Part shown: positions 28,666 to 37,862 of the stretch, piece after piece
How the letters are laid out: each line of letters starts with the position of its first letter
How positions within the stretch are numbered: the stretch's first letter is position 1
DNA from: Bacteroidota bacterium
GTDB taxonomy: Bacteria; Bacteroidota; Bacteroidia; Chitinophagales; BACL12
Length of the DNA: 64,000 bases
Assembly: GCA_016718035.1 (NCBI GenBank)
Contig: JADKEK010000005.1
Location: 317,314-381,313, forward strand
Direction of reading: 5' to 3'
Made by a program: the position numbers and the translations under genes
Notes under the pieces: model-generated
Told to the model about the DNA's origin: nothing
The model's input: only the letters and a program-made list of their open reading frames with translations
The model's database searches: none

Positions 28666-30051
28666 TTATTTTTTATCGTTCTGATTATTGTTATCGTCGC
28701 GTTTATTGTTATCGTTGTTGCGATTATTATTGCGGTTCGGATTATTTCTGTTCGGGTTGTTTTGACGATTTTGCTGATTTGGATTACGCTGTTGATTATT
28801 GCGTTTGTCGCCTTCGTTCCGATTTTCAGTATTGTTGTCGCGCAATTTGTTTGGCTGTTGTTGTGGTCTGGCCTGTTGATTGCGGTTCTGCTGATTTGGG
28901 TTGCGGTTTTGCTGATTTTTATTTCTGTTTTGTTGATTTTGTTGTCTTTTTTTCTGACCTGCACGTTCAATTGTTTTTAAACTTACATGTTCAATTACAT
29001 TAACAAACTCCACTTCTTTTACAGCTGTTTCCGGCTCGTATTTTAAACCTTCCAAATGCTCAGGTTTCTGACCCTGCTGATTCATTTGTTTAATTTCCCG
29101 CACCTTAATTAATGTTAATGGATATTGTTTTCCGCCATCGGAATATTCATACACCATTAATTTTTTAAATATATCAGTCTTAATTAAACGCGCATTGCCA
29201 AATTCTGTTTGTAACCAATCGGCATCTCTCGGAAATTCCTGTAAGGCATCCATATAAGTATCCAATTCGTAATTCAAACAACATTTTAAACGTCCGCACT
29301 GACCGGATAATTTTGATTGGTTGATACTTAAATTTTGGTAACGGGCAGCATTTGTTCCAACCGATTTAAAATCTGTTAGCCATGTTGAACAACATAATTC
29401 ACGTCCGCAACTGCCTAAACCACCAATTTTACCTGCTTCCTGACGAGCACCAATTTGGCGCATTTCTATTTTTACACGAAATTCTTTCGCATATAATTTA
29501 ATTAATTCACGAAAATCCACGCGATCATCGGCAATGTAATAAAAAGTGGCTTTGCGTTTATCGCCCTGATATTCCACTTCGCCAATTTTCATATCCAGAT
29601 TTAATTCGCGGGCAATAACACGCGCTTTCAACATGGTGGCACCTTCCATCGCTCTGCCTTCCATCATTCGCTCCAGGTCGTTGTCGGTTGCTTTGCGCAA
29701 AATAGGCATAAACTGCATGTCGGCATTTACCTTGCGTTTTTTCATTTGCAGTTTTACTAATTCACCACTCAATGAAATTCTACCCACATCAAAACCACTT
29801 TCGGTTTCAACACAAACCATGTCGCCGGTCATTACATCAATTTTATTTTTATTGAGGTAAAATCCTTTGCGAATGCCGTTTTTAAAACTGATTTCATGAA
29901 CATGAAATTGTTGTGAGGTTGGAACCGGCAAAAAACGCAGCCAGTCATAAGTATTGAGTTTATTGCAGCCCCCCGTGGCACAATGCCCATTGCTGCGGCA
30001 CCCCGAAGGAATACCACTGTTTGAACCAACCGAACAACCTGCACAACTCAT
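28666..30051 (-). CDS. ricT: RicT/PSP1-domain protein with Asn/Gln-rich tail
   Basis: 461 residues. A cysteine-rich N-terminus (about 1-30, six cysteines) precedes the PSP1 domain (~60-310), which carries GSCGRELCCSTWL and GQCGRLKCCLNYE, the cysteine motifs of the RicT/YaaT family that bind iron-sulfur clusters with RicA and RicF in Bacillus. The last ~100 residues (from ~365) are low-complexity, made almost only of N, Q, R, K and P. The family's role in Bacteroidota is not established; RicT acts in RNA maturation with RNase Y in Firmicutes. It is 10 nt after holB. Confidence 0.87.
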   Translation of the reverse strand: MSCAGCSVGSNSGIPSGCRSNGHCATGGCNKLNTYDWLRFLPVPTSQQFHVHEISFKNGIRKGFYLNKNKIDVMTGDMVCVETESGFDVGRISLSGELVKLQMKKRKVNADMQFMPILRKATDNDLERMMEGRAMEGATMLKARVIARELNLDMKIGEVEYQGDKRKATFYYIADDRVDFRELIKLYAKEFRVKIEMRQIGARQEAGKIGGLGSCGRELCCSTWLTDFKSVGTNAARYQNLSINQSKLSGQCGRLKCCLNYELDTYMDALQEFPRDADWLQTEFGNARLIKTDIFKKLMVYEYSDGGKQYPLTLIKVREIKQMNQQGQKPEHLEGLKYEPETAVKEVEFVNVIEHVSLKTIERAGQKKRQQNQQNRNKNQQNRNPNQQNRNQQARPQQQPNKLRDNNTENRNEGDKRNNQQRNPNQQNRQNNPNRNNPNRNNNRNNDNNKRDDNNNQNDKK

Positions 30052-30061
30052 AATATATTAT

Positions 30062-31243
30062 TTAGCGTGACCACTTTTCGTAAAATGGCCTCGTGTTAAT
30101 TGAATTTGATTGAAACTGTTTTAAAAGGGTAACCGAAACAAATGTCATCATAATCTTGGCATTCACATTTCTCTCTACAAAGTAAATGCATTTATCAAAT
30201 AGTTCAAGGATAAAGGTAATGCGGTCTACCCCAAGCACCTTACCCAATCCTTCCGCAGTTTTTAGTTCAGCGTCTGAAAGTTTGGACAGTGAACCGGCTC
30301 CGGCCTCTAACAGCAGCACTTCACGGAAAAAATGCAGACAGTATTGGAAGAAGTTTTTTTGCTGCTCACGGCCCATTTTTACAAAACGGTCGTTCCAGGC
30401 AAATAAAGCCTTTACGTTATGGCGATAACAGGCTTCCATCCACTCTCTAATCATGGTTGTATTCGCATCTTCATGAATATCAATTAGTTGCGTAGCTTCA
30501 TTAAAGTTGCCATCACTCAAAGCAGCTATTTTTTTTGCCTGCGGAAGTCCAACTTTGAAACGTTCCACAATTGCCGGAATCATATCCTGATCGGCAATCC
30601 TTGGAAATTTCACAATCTGAACACGCGACATAATGGTATTTATAATACGTTCCTGGTCATGCGCAATTAGCATAAACACCGTGTTTTCAGGTGGTTCTTC
30701 CAGTATTTTTAATAGTCTATTACCTTCGTTACCAAGGTATTCAGGCAACCAAAGGATGATAATTTTATAGGTGGATTCGTAATTTTTTAACGATAACCTC
30801 CGCATAATTTCCTGACACTCGCGGGCGGTAATATTGCCCTGTTTGTTTTCCCCTTCTATAATTTGTGTAATCCACTCATTATAGCCACCATAAGGCGTGT
30901 TGAGCATAAACTGCCTCCATTCTACCATCCAGTCGGCGCAAACTTCTTTTTTATCGGTTTTTACAAAAGGAAAAGTAAAGTGAATATCAGGGTGAATAAA
31001 CTTTTGTGCTTTTAAACATGAAGGACAAGTGCCGCATGAATCGCCATGCACTGTGCCGTCTTCAATAGCAACCGTTTGTTTGTTTTCGCAATTAATATAT
31101 TGAGAATAGGCTAAGGCCATAGCTAAATTGCCGCTGCCTTCCGGCCCAAGAAATAACTGGGCATGACTCACCCTATTGTCAGCTACACCTTTTGTGAGCT
31201 GCAATTTGATGCGGGTTTGACCAATTACATTTTTAAATAGCAC
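30062..31243 (-). CDS. holB: DNA polymerase III delta-prime subunit
   Basis: 393 residues starting at a GTG (31241-31243); no in-frame ATG fits. The clamp-loader AAA+ fold is visible: FKNVIGQTRIKLQL, SHAQLFLGPEGSGNLA (modified Walker A, as in delta-prime), the zinc cysteines in CGTCPSCLKAQKF, LLKILEEPPENTVFMLI and an arginine-containing SRVQIVKFP (sensor/SRC-like). It loads the sliding clamp at the replication fork. It is the first gene of a minus-strand unit with ricT, gldH and the esterase. Confidence 0.92.
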   Translation of the reverse strand: MLFKNVIGQTRIKLQLTKGVADNRVSHAQLFLGPEGSGNLAMALAYSQYINCENKQTVAIEDGTVHGDSCGTCPSCLKAQKFIHPDIHFTFPFVKTDKKEVCADWMVEWRQFMLNTPYGGYNEWITQIIEGENKQGNITARECQEIMRRLSLKNYESTYKIIILWLPEYLGNEGNRLLKILEEPPENTVFMLIAHDQERIINTIMSRVQIVKFPRIADQDMIPAIVERFKVGLPQAKKIAALSDGNFNEATQLIDIHEDANTTMIREWMEACYRHNVKALFAWNDRFVKMGREQQKNFFQYCLHFFREVLLLEAGAGSLSKLSDAELKTAEGLGKVLGVDRITFILELFDKCIYFVERNVNAKIMMTFVSVTLLKQFQSNSINTRPFYEKWSR

Positions 31244-31267
31244 GCCTGTTCATTTGGCCGGCACTGC

Positions 31268-31756
31268 TCAATTTTCGTTGAGAAATGCTAGCAGTTCATC
31301 ATTTATCGGATCGGTGGCAGGCGGAAAAACAGCAATGAGTTTGCCTTCTTCATTCAATAAAAATTTCTGGAAATTCCATACAATCGACTTGTTGAGCGTA
31401 TTTTCAAACGGCAAACTAATCAGCCATTTGAATATAGGATTACTGTTTACACCAATTACTTCGCTTTTTGAGGCAAGTGGAAACGTTACTCCATATTTAT
31501 AGGAACAAAAATTTTTAATTTCTCGGTCTGTTCCCGGTTCCTGCTCACCAAAATCATTCGAAGGAAAACCAACAATAACCAGTTTATCAGCATAATTGTC
31601 GTGTAATTCCTGCAATTGTTTATACTGATCGGTATACATACAATCGCTTGCGGTATTCACAACAAGCACTTTTTTGCCTTTAAATGCTGAAAAATCTATC
31701 GTTCCGCCATCAATTGAACGGAACGTGAATGCATGAATTGAATCTGTCACTACCAT
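31268..31756 (-). CDS. Glutathione peroxidase family protein
   Basis: 162 residues from the ATG at 31756; a GTG two codons upstream is possible. The catalytic cysteine is C39 in VNTASDCMYTDQY, replacing the usual KCG/UGL context. The glutamine is in FGEQEPG and the tryptophan/asparagine in IVWNFQKFLLNEEG. The segment usually FPCNQF, with a resolving cysteine nearby in many bacterial members, reads FPSNDF here, so reduction partners may differ from thioredoxin-type enzymes. Peroxide or lipid-peroxide reduction is expected. Confidence 0.88.
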   Translation of the reverse strand: MVVTDSIHAFTFRSIDGGTIDFSAFKGKKVLVVNTASDCMYTDQYKQLQELHDNYADKLVIVGFPSNDFGEQEPGTDREIKNFCSYKYGVTFPLASKSEVIGVNSNPIFKWLISLPFENTLNKSIVWNFQKFLLNEEGKLIAVFPPATDPINDELLAFLNEN

Positions 31757-31821
31757 CGTCACAATAGGGCAAATTTAAAGTATTTTGGCAACCTTTGCAC
31801 TACATTAATTGTTCAGGCATT

Positions 31822-32235
31822 ATGAGAACAACAGTTTGCAGAAGAGCTACCTTTAACGCAGCCCACCGATTATTTAACCCCGATTGGGATGAAGCCACTA
31901 ACGACAAGGTGTTTGGCTTGTGCAATAACCCCAACTTCCACGGGCATAACTATACCCTTTTTGTGAAAATTACCGGCGAAATAAATCCGCAAACTGGTTA
32001 TGTAATGGATTTGAAAATTGTCAACGACCTGATTAAAGAACTGGTTATTGAGCCATTCGACCACAATAACCTGAATTTAGATGTGCCCGAATTTGCTGCA
32101 TTAAACCCTACAGCTGAAAATATAGCCAAGGTTATTTACGACAAATTTAGAGCAAAACTGGATGCTGAATTTGATGTAAAAATTGAGCTTTATGAAACGG
32201 AAAATAATTTCGTGATTTATCCCGGTTGGGACTAA
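31822..32235 (+). CDS. queD: 6-pyruvoyl-tetrahydropterin synthase / QueD family
   Basis: 137 residues from the ATG at 31822. Zinc ligands are visible as the histidine in FNAAHRLF and the pair in NFHGHNY; the catalytic cysteine is in GLCNNPN. FDHNNLNLD and IELYETENNFVIY are conserved family stretches. QueD makes 6-carboxy-tetrahydropterin for queuosine, while PTPS makes biopterin; the CNNPN motif is shared with the eukaryotic type, so the exact product is uncertain. No other queuosine genes are in view. Confidence 0.88.
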   Translation: MRTTVCRRATFNAAHRLFNPDWDEATNDKVFGLCNNPNFHGHNYTLFVKITGEINPQTGYVMDLKIVNDLIKELVIEPFDHNNLNLDVPEFAALNPTAENIAKVIYDKFRAKLDAEFDVKIELYETENNFVIYPGWD

Positions 32236-32237
32236 CC

Positions 32238-32777
32238 TTATTCGGCCAATTTATTTTTTAAATTTTCCAGGCCTTTTTCCATATCGGCTCCCAGCATTTT
32301 ATCCATATTAATAAATAACAACATGAAGTTCATCGGATATTTCATGGCGCTGTCTAATTGCCATGAAACTTTTGTTGAATTATTTTCACCCGGCGCAGTC
32401 ATAAATTGAGCAACTGCTTCTCCCGGAAATGGTTTAAAAAATCGTAAAGCAGTTACAATGCCCTTGCCTTCATCAACACGAATTATTTCCTGCTCACCTG
32501 CACCTACTTTTTTATTATCGCTTTCCCAAGCAGAAACAAATCCTACTCTTCCATCGTCACCTTTATAGGTTTTTTTCATGTTGGGATCCGTATTCGCCCA
32601 TACACTAAATCCATCTTGATTGCGAATGTATTTGATATAATCAAATACTTTTTGTTGTGGTTGTTGAATAGTGACTTCGCGCAAAACTTTATATTTTTTT
32701 GGAAGTATTAATGCAGTTATTAAAATTACAGAAATAATAATCCCGATAATCATTAAAATGGTAAGTACAATTGTCAT
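32238..32777 (-). CDS. SRPBCC-family membrane-anchored protein
   Basis: 179 residues. A single N-terminal membrane helix (ILMIIGIIISVILITALIL) is followed by a START/Bet v1-like ligand-binding domain (IQQPQQKVFDYIKYIRNQDGF, then VSAWESDN, and a C-terminal long helix KMLGADMEKGLENLKNKL). This polyketide-cyclase-like group often carries this layout in Bacteroidota. Ligand unknown. A TAnnTTTG box lies 20 nt before the start. Confidence 0.8.
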   Translation of the reverse strand: MTIVLTILMIIGIIISVILITALILPKKYKVLREVTIQQPQQKVFDYIKYIRNQDGFSVWANTDPNMKKTYKGDDGRVGFVSAWESDNKKVGAGEQEIIRVDEGKGIVTALRFFKPFPGEAVAQFMTAPGENNSTKVSWQLDSAMKYPMNFMLLFINMDKMLGADMEKGLENLKNKLAE

Positions 32778-33029
32778 AAGTTGCCTGTTGTTTATACAAA
32801 AGTAAAATAATTAAACGGTATTGTACTATTGGAATAATATATTTTACTAATGGTAGATATGATGGTAACCAGCAAATCATTTAGCTATAATTTGAGTATA
32901 AATGGAAATATATATACTTGAAAACCAGTAAGTTGTAAAAAAAATTACAAATCCGGTCAGCTATAAAAAAGGGCTGTATATTTAAGTAACAGTTAATTTT
33001 ATAAGCTCATCAAAATTTGATTGTTTCAA
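32778..33029. other. Intergenic region with AT-rich inverted repeats
   Basis: 252 nt with no convincing gene. It holds the promoter box of the SRPBCC gene (TACTTTTG, minus, 32797-32804). A small palindrome TTGTAA/TTACAA lies at 32933-32950, about 80 nt beyond the haemoglobin stop; its AT-rich stem makes a weak terminator. Confidence 0.45.
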
Positions 33030-33401
33030 TCAATTAATGCCTAACTTATTTTGCATTAAACCCGCAATACTTGTTGCACGCATTTTCATTATCTCAGCAT
33101 TTTCTCCGGCATATAATTCATCGACGGTTGTCACAAATAAAAATACCCAGCGTTCAAAATGTGCTGCAGTAAATTTGACTTTATCCTGCAAAACAAAATG
33201 CGGAGTCATGGCATTTCTTGTATACGTGCCTGTGCCAAAAACTGTCGATTCCCAAAAGGTATACATAATTGGCATATGATGTTCCCAATCTACTTTTGCA
33301 ATTTCATTAAAAATAAATCCTATGCTAGCATCTGCGCGCACTTTTTCATAAAATGTATCAATTACCATTTTAATTTCATTACTTGAAACTATATCGTTCA
33401 T
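33030..33401 (-). CDS. Group III truncated haemoglobin
   Basis: 123 residues with the compact 2-on-2 globin outline: DTFYEKVRADASIGFIFNEI, the tryptophan region HHMPIMYTFWESTVFGTG and the proximal-histidine helix FTAAHFERWVFLF. These are features of group III. Heme protein of uncertain role, possibly oxygen or nitric oxide chemistry. The start overlaps the OsmC-like stop by 4 nt (ATGA), suggesting a shared stress function. Confidence 0.9.
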   Translation of the reverse strand: MNDIVSSNEIKMVIDTFYEKVRADASIGFIFNEIAKVDWEHHMPIMYTFWESTVFGTGTYTRNAMTPHFVLQDKVKFTAAHFERWVFLFVTTVDELYAGENAEIMKMRATSIAGLMQNKLGIN

Positions 33402-33805
33402 AATGCTGTTTGTAAAGATGAAATAATGGTATTAACATGCGATAAAGTTTTATGCACGGGGCATTTATCGGCAACTATCATCAAACGTTCGCAGGTTGCT
33501 GCATCAGGTTTTTTTTCGAAGGTAATTTTACGTTCAAATACAGCTGAACCATCCTCCCGCCTTTGCATATCAACTGCCACCGCAATTTCGCCCAAATCCC
33601 AATTTTTTCGCTGACTGTACATGCGCAGTGTTATGCTGGTGCAGGCTGCCAAAGCCATGGCTAAAAGTTCATCCGGAGTGGGGCCTGTGGCCAAGCCGCC
33701 TTCACTCTCAGGCTCATCGGCCAAAAGTGTGTGTTTGCCATTACTGAGAGCCGTACGATACTGCACATTGCCCAGATTTGCCTGAATGCTGATTTTATTT
33801 TGCAT
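33398..33805 (-). CDS. OsmC-family peroxide reductase
   Basis: 135 residues from the ATG at 33805 (the longer frame adds 13 unlike residues). Two redox cysteines are visible: in LAACTSITLRMYS and in ADKCPVHKTLSH. LLADEPESEGGLATGPTPDELL is the usual central loop. OsmC/Ohr enzymes reduce organic hydroperoxides; the spacing fits the OsmC branch. Coupled by a 4-nt overlap to the truncated haemoglobin. Confidence 0.9.
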   Translation of the reverse strand: MQNKISIQANLGNVQYRTALSNGKHTLLADEPESEGGLATGPTPDELLAMALAACTSITLRMYSQRKNWDLGEIAVAVDMQRREDGSAVFERKITFEKKPDAATCERLMIVADKCPVHKTLSHVNTIISSLQTAL

Positions 33806-33901
33806 AACGGTTATTTTAAAGTGTCCTAAAGCTACGTTAATCAAGGTTCACTTGTTATAAAGCTTGCGGTTAACAATGTTTATCTTGTAGTTAACCTTAA
33901 T

Positions 33902-33909
33902 TAACTTTG
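33902..33909 (+). promoter_or_regulatory. -7 box of moxR-bat operon
   Basis: TAACTTTG matches TAnnTTTG exactly; transcription would begin near 33916, upstream of both candidate moxR starts. A -33 TTG at the expected distance is absent. Confidence 0.5.
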
Positions 33910-33983
33910 CACACCAAATTTAATGTTTGAACACAGAGTTATTTTTGTGTTCTGAAAATTTTAATCGACCAAACTTGACTAAT

Positions 33984-34985
33984 ATGGATACTGCGGCATC
34001 TACCGACATTAAAGAATTAAACGAACGCATTCATCAGGAAAGCGCATTTATTGATTTATTAAGGCTTGAAACCGCCAAAGCTATTGTGGGGCAAAAAAAT
34101 ATGATCGACCGCCTGTTACTTGGTTTGCTTACGCAAGGTCATATTTTGTTAGAAGGTGTTCCGGGCTTAGCAAAAACCTTAGCCATTAAATCACTCGCTT
34201 CGGCAATCAATGCGAAATTTTCACGCATTCAGTTCACGCCCGATTTATTACCTGCCGATTTGATTGGAACCATGATTTATAATCAGAAAGACAATCAGTT
34301 TACCGTAAAAAAAGGCCCCATTTTCGCCAATTTTATTTTGGCTGATGAAATTAACCGTGCTCCGGCAAAAGTACAAAGTGCTTTACTTGAAGCGATGCAG
34401 GAAAAACAGGTTACTATTGGCGAAAATACTTACAAACTGGAAGAACCATTTTTAGTGTTGGCCACACAAAACCCAATTGAACAAGAAGGAACTTATCCGT
34501 TACCCGAAGCTCAGGTAGACCGTTTTATGCTGAAAGTGGTAATTCATTACCCAAGTAAAGAAGATGAAAAATTAATTATTCGTCAAAATGTTACAGGCGC
34601 TATCAGCAAAATTGCTCAAGTAGTTAAACCTGAAGATATTATCAGAGCCCGCGATTTAGTGCGTGAGGTTTATATGGACGATAAAATTGAAAATTATATT
34701 CTCGATATCGTTTTTGCTACCCGCAAACCTGAAGATTATAAATTATCGAAAATCAAACATCTTATAGCTTACGGTGGTTCGCCACGTGCAAGCATCAACC
34801 TGGCAATGGCAAGTAAAGCGTATGCATTTATTAAACGCAGAGGTTATGTTATTCCGGAAGATGTGCGCGCAATTTGTCAGGATGTGCTTCGTCACCGAAT
34901 TGGTTTAACCTACGAAGCAGAAGCAGAAAATATTACTGCAGAAGATATAATTGCCGAAATTCTCAATGTAGTTGAGGTGCCTTAA
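33984..34985 (+). CDS. MoxR-family AAA+ ATPase (Bat operon)
   Basis: 333 residues from the ATG at 33984; an ATG at 33927 would add 19 residues without family resemblance. Walker A GVPGLAKT, Walker B ILADEINR, sensor 1 TQNPIEQEGTYPLPEAQ and sensor 2 GGSPRASINL are all present. MoxR ATPases act as chaperones that mature metal- or VWA-domain proteins. It heads a plus-strand operon of a DUF58 protein and BatA-E, the usual arrangement in Bacteroidota. Confidence 0.93.
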   Translation: MDTAASTDIKELNERIHQESAFIDLLRLETAKAIVGQKNMIDRLLLGLLTQGHILLEGVPGLAKTLAIKSLASAINAKFSRIQFTPDLLPADLIGTMIYNQKDNQFTVKKGPIFANFILADEINRAPAKVQSALLEAMQEKQVTIGENTYKLEEPFLVLATQNPIEQEGTYPLPEAQVDRFMLKVVIHYPSKEDEKLIIRQNVTGAISKIAQVVKPEDIIRARDLVREVYMDDKIENYILDIVFATRKPEDYKLSKIKHLIAYGGSPRASINLAMASKAYAFIKRRGYVIPEDVRAICQDVLRHRIGLTYEAEAENITAEDIIAEILNVVEVP

Positions 34986-35047
34986 ATGTTCTCATGTGTT
35001 TACTACACATAACATGTATTTAATTCACAGTTTAACGAGTAATTCAA

Positions 35048-35923
35048 TTGGATAAAGCAACCTTGCTAAAAAAAGTTCGACTCATCGAAATAAAAACGAA
35101 GGGTATTTCCCAGAATATTTTTTCCGGGGAATATCACTCTGCGTTTAAAGGAAGAGGAATGAGTTTTAGCGAAGTGCGCGAATATACTTTTGGTGATGAT
35201 GTGCGCAATATTGAATGGAATGTTACTGCACGCATGAGCCATCCCTACATTAAAGTATTTGAAGAAGAACGTGAGCTTACGGTAATGCTGCTAATTGATA
35301 TTAGTCAGAGCTCATTTTTTGGTACACAGCTTCAAATGAAAAATCAGCTGATTACCGAAATTGCTGCTGTATTAAGTTTTTCGGCAATTAATAACAACGA
35401 TAAAGTTGGGGTGATTTTATTCTCCGACCGTATCGAAAAATTTATTCCACCCAAAAAAGGAAAATCACATATCCTGCGTATTATAAGCGATTTGCTTGAA
35501 CTCACTCCGGAAGGAAAAGGAACAAATATTGCCCAGGCATTACAATATTTTAATAATGTGGTGAATAAAAAAAGTATTGCATTTGTTTTTAGCGATTTTA
35601 TGGATAAGGGGTATGAAAAACCTTTGATGATTGCGGCGCGTAAACATGATGTAATTGGTGTACATATCCACGACAAACGTGAAGAGGAATTGCCTGATGC
35701 GGGAATTATAAGAATGTTTGACCCCGAAAAAAATGACACCATTTTAGTGGACACATCCAATAAAAAAGTGAGAGATAGGTACCGAAGTAATTATTTAAAA
35801 AATGTGCAGGAATTTAAATCCACATTTATAAAAAGCGGCGCCGATACTATATCCATACACAGCCAAAAACCTTATATCAACGAACTCCATAGTTTTTTCA
35901 GAAAAAGAATTATGATGAAATAG
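35048..35923 (+). CDS. DUF58 protein with VWA-like domain
   Basis: 291 residues beginning at a TTG (35048), because the first ATG is inside the conserved SAFKGRGMSFSEVREY motif. The N-terminal part is the DUF58 signature (GEYHSAFKGRG, DDVRNIEWNVTAR); the rest is a VWA-like fold with a metal-binding site in LIDISQSS. No membrane helix is present, so this is the soluble type. Probably a client or partner of the MoxR ATPase. Confidence 0.9.
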   Translation: MDKATLLKKVRLIEIKTKGISQNIFSGEYHSAFKGRGMSFSEVREYTFGDDVRNIEWNVTARMSHPYIKVFEEERELTVMLLIDISQSSFFGTQLQMKNQLITEIAAVLSFSAINNNDKVGVILFSDRIEKFIPPKKGKSHILRIISDLLELTPEGKGTNIAQALQYFNNVVNKKSIAFVFSDFMDKGYEKPLMIAARKHDVIGVHIHDKREEELPDAGIIRMFDPEKNDTILVDTSNKKVRDRYRSNYLKNVQEFKSTFIKSGADTISIHSQKPYINELHSFFRKRIMMK

Positions 35924-35924
35924 T

Positions 35925-36854
35925 ATGCTGAGGAAAATTTTTACATATCAATTGTTTTGTCTTTTACTTGTGCCTTTAACAGCACAGGTGAGTGTAGAAG
36001 TGCAAACCGATAAGTTTGATTATGCCATTGGCGACTATATACAAATTACCATTAAAGCAACCGGTGATAGCACCAATACTTATTATTGGCCACCGGTGGA
36101 AGAAATTGCGCCGTATGAAATTATTTCTGCTCAGCCAATTGATACACATACTGCTGATGGTAAAACAATGTTTACGCAGCAAATTACCTATAGTATTTAC
36201 GAAGAAGGAAAATATTGTTTTCCTCAAGTATTTATCCTGTATAAAATTAAGCGTGATACAACAACGTTATTAGCAATGTCTGATTCGTTGCCATTTAATG
36301 TCATCACACCTGATGTTGATACCACCGCGGCTTTTAAACCGATTAAAGATATTAAACTGGTGACAGTGCGCGATTTTACATGGATGCAAATATTATTGCT
36401 AGCGCATGCCATAATTGCCATTGCGTTTTTAGTTTACTTTTTCATCATTAGAAAAGAAAATAAGCCAACACCTAAACCTTTGGCTAAACCAATACGTCCG
36501 CTGCATGAAATATTTTTGGAGCAATTGAGGGCACTTGATGAAAAAAAATTATGGCAGCAGGACAGACTTAAATTTTATTATTCTGAATTAACTGACATTT
36601 TGCGCGATTATCTGGAAGAACGTTTTTATATCAACGCCATGGAAAGCACCAGCGATGAAATTATTGAACAAATACAACATATTCCGGAAGCTAAAGGGTT
36701 TACCAATGATATCTCCTTTATTTTGCAATTAGCCGATATGGCAAAATTTGCAAAATCGCGACCGCTTGCAAATGAAAATGTCAGGGCCATGGAATTAACT
36801 GTCAACTTTGTAGAAAATACTAAAATTATTCCCCCAACGCCGGAAAAAATATGA
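35925..36854 (+). CDS. Bat-operon membrane protein with BatD-like N-terminus
   Basis: 309 residues. Signal peptide (LFCLLLVPLTAQ), an extracytoplasmic Ig-like domain (~20-140), one membrane helix (~155-178) and a cytoplasmic helical domain (~190-300) with KLKFYYSELTDILRDYLEER-like helices related to DUF4381. It starts 1 nt after the DUF58 gene and overlaps batA by 4 nt. Function unknown; position between DUF58 and BatA is conserved in the phylum. Confidence 0.82.
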   Translation: MLRKIFTYQLFCLLLVPLTAQVSVEVQTDKFDYAIGDYIQITIKATGDSTNTYYWPPVEEIAPYEIISAQPIDTHTADGKTMFTQQITYSIYEEGKYCFPQVFILYKIKRDTTTLLAMSDSLPFNVITPDVDTTAAFKPIKDIKLVTVRDFTWMQILLLAHAIIAIAFLVYFFIIRKENKPTPKPLAKPIRPLHEIFLEQLRALDEKKLWQQDRLKFYYSELTDILRDYLEERFYINAMESTSDEIIEQIQHIPEAKGFTNDISFILQLADMAKFAKSRPLANENVRAMELTVNFVENTKIIPPTPEKI

Positions 36855-37861
36855 ACGAATTTATCAGCAATATAAAATTTGAGGACCCATGGCTCCTTTT
36901 ACTGCTACTGCTGGTGCCGGTGTATATTTATTATTTGCGTACGCAGGCAAACAATAAATACGTCGCTTTTAAAATTTCAAATACTTCCGGATTTAAAGAT
37001 TATGTTCCGGCTAAAATAAAATGGATGCGCTTGCTTCCTGTTTTGCGTATAACTGCTGTGGTTTTAATAATTATTGCAATCGCAAGACCTCAAACCGGAT
37101 TTAGTAGTAAAAAAATTTCGTCCCAGGGTATCGATATTATGCTTTCACTTGATGTTTCTCCAAGTATGTACGCTATCGATTTTAAACCGAATAGGATGGA
37201 AGCAGCAAAGGTGGCTGCCAACGAATTTATCGATAGTCGTCCAAACGACCGAATAGGTTTAGTAGTATTTGCCGGCGAAGCATTTACACAATGTCCTGCA
37301 ACCTTAGACCACGAAATGTTGAAAGCACAAGTTGCAACTGCCGACAACTGGTATCTTAAAGATGGGACTGCTATTGGTGATGGTTTGTTTTTAGCAGTAA
37401 ATCGTTTAGCCGATACGGTTAATGTAAATACAAAAGTTATTATTTTACTTACAGATGGTGTGCGCATAGGCGGAAAATATTCACCGGTTGATGCGGCAAA
37501 TGCTGCCAAACAATTAAATGTTCGTGTATATTCAATTGGTGTTGGTTCAGAATCTAATACACCAATTCCTGTAGTTGATAAAAACGGAAGAAAAATATTT
37601 GAACTGGACCCGCGTATTTCGTTTGACGAAACCATGTTGAAAGAAGTAGCTAACCTAACAGGCGGACAATATTTCAAAGCTACTTCCAAAGAAAAATTAT
37701 CAGAAATATATCAGCAAATAGACCAAATAGAAAAACAAAAGTTTGAAGTTGACATCACACAACGGTATGATGAACATTTCTTTTATTTTGCTTTGATAGG
37801 ATTTATTTTGTTGTTGATAGAAATACTTTTAACCAATACTATTTTCAGGTCGCTCACATAA
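36851..37861 (+). CDS. batA: BatA, VWA-domain membrane protein
   Basis: 336 residues: two N-terminal membrane helices (~15-35 and ~60-80), a periplasmic VWA domain (~85-290) with an intact metal-ion-dependent adhesion site DVSPS, and a C-terminal helix (FALIGFILLLIEILL). The Bat genes were named for aerotolerance in Bacteroides fragilis, but the molecular role is not settled. 4-nt overlap with the preceding gene; 1 nt before batB. Confidence 0.93.
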   Translation: MNEFISNIKFEDPWLLLLLLLVPVYIYYLRTQANNKYVAFKISNTSGFKDYVPAKIKWMRLLPVLRITAVVLIIIAIARPQTGFSSKKISSQGIDIMLSLDVSPSMYAIDFKPNRMEAAKVAANEFIDSRPNDRIGLVVFAGEAFTQCPATLDHEMLKAQVATADNWYLKDGTAIGDGLFLAVNRLADTVNVNTKVIILLTDGVRIGGKYSPVDAANAAKQLNVRVYSIGVGSESNTPIPVVDKNGRKIFELDPRISFDETMLKEVANLTGGQYFKATSKEKLSEIYQQIDQIEKQKFEVDITQRYDEHFFYFALIGFILLLIEILLTNTIFRSLT

Positions 37862-37862
37862 T

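Noticed and set aside
28182..29003. Long open frames on both strands over the ricT tail (e.g. plus 28762-28980 and the extended gldH frame)
   Set aside because: They arise from the Asn/Gln-rich repeat. Their proteins are strings of I, V, L or N, K, T with no family features, and gldH is better started at 28661.
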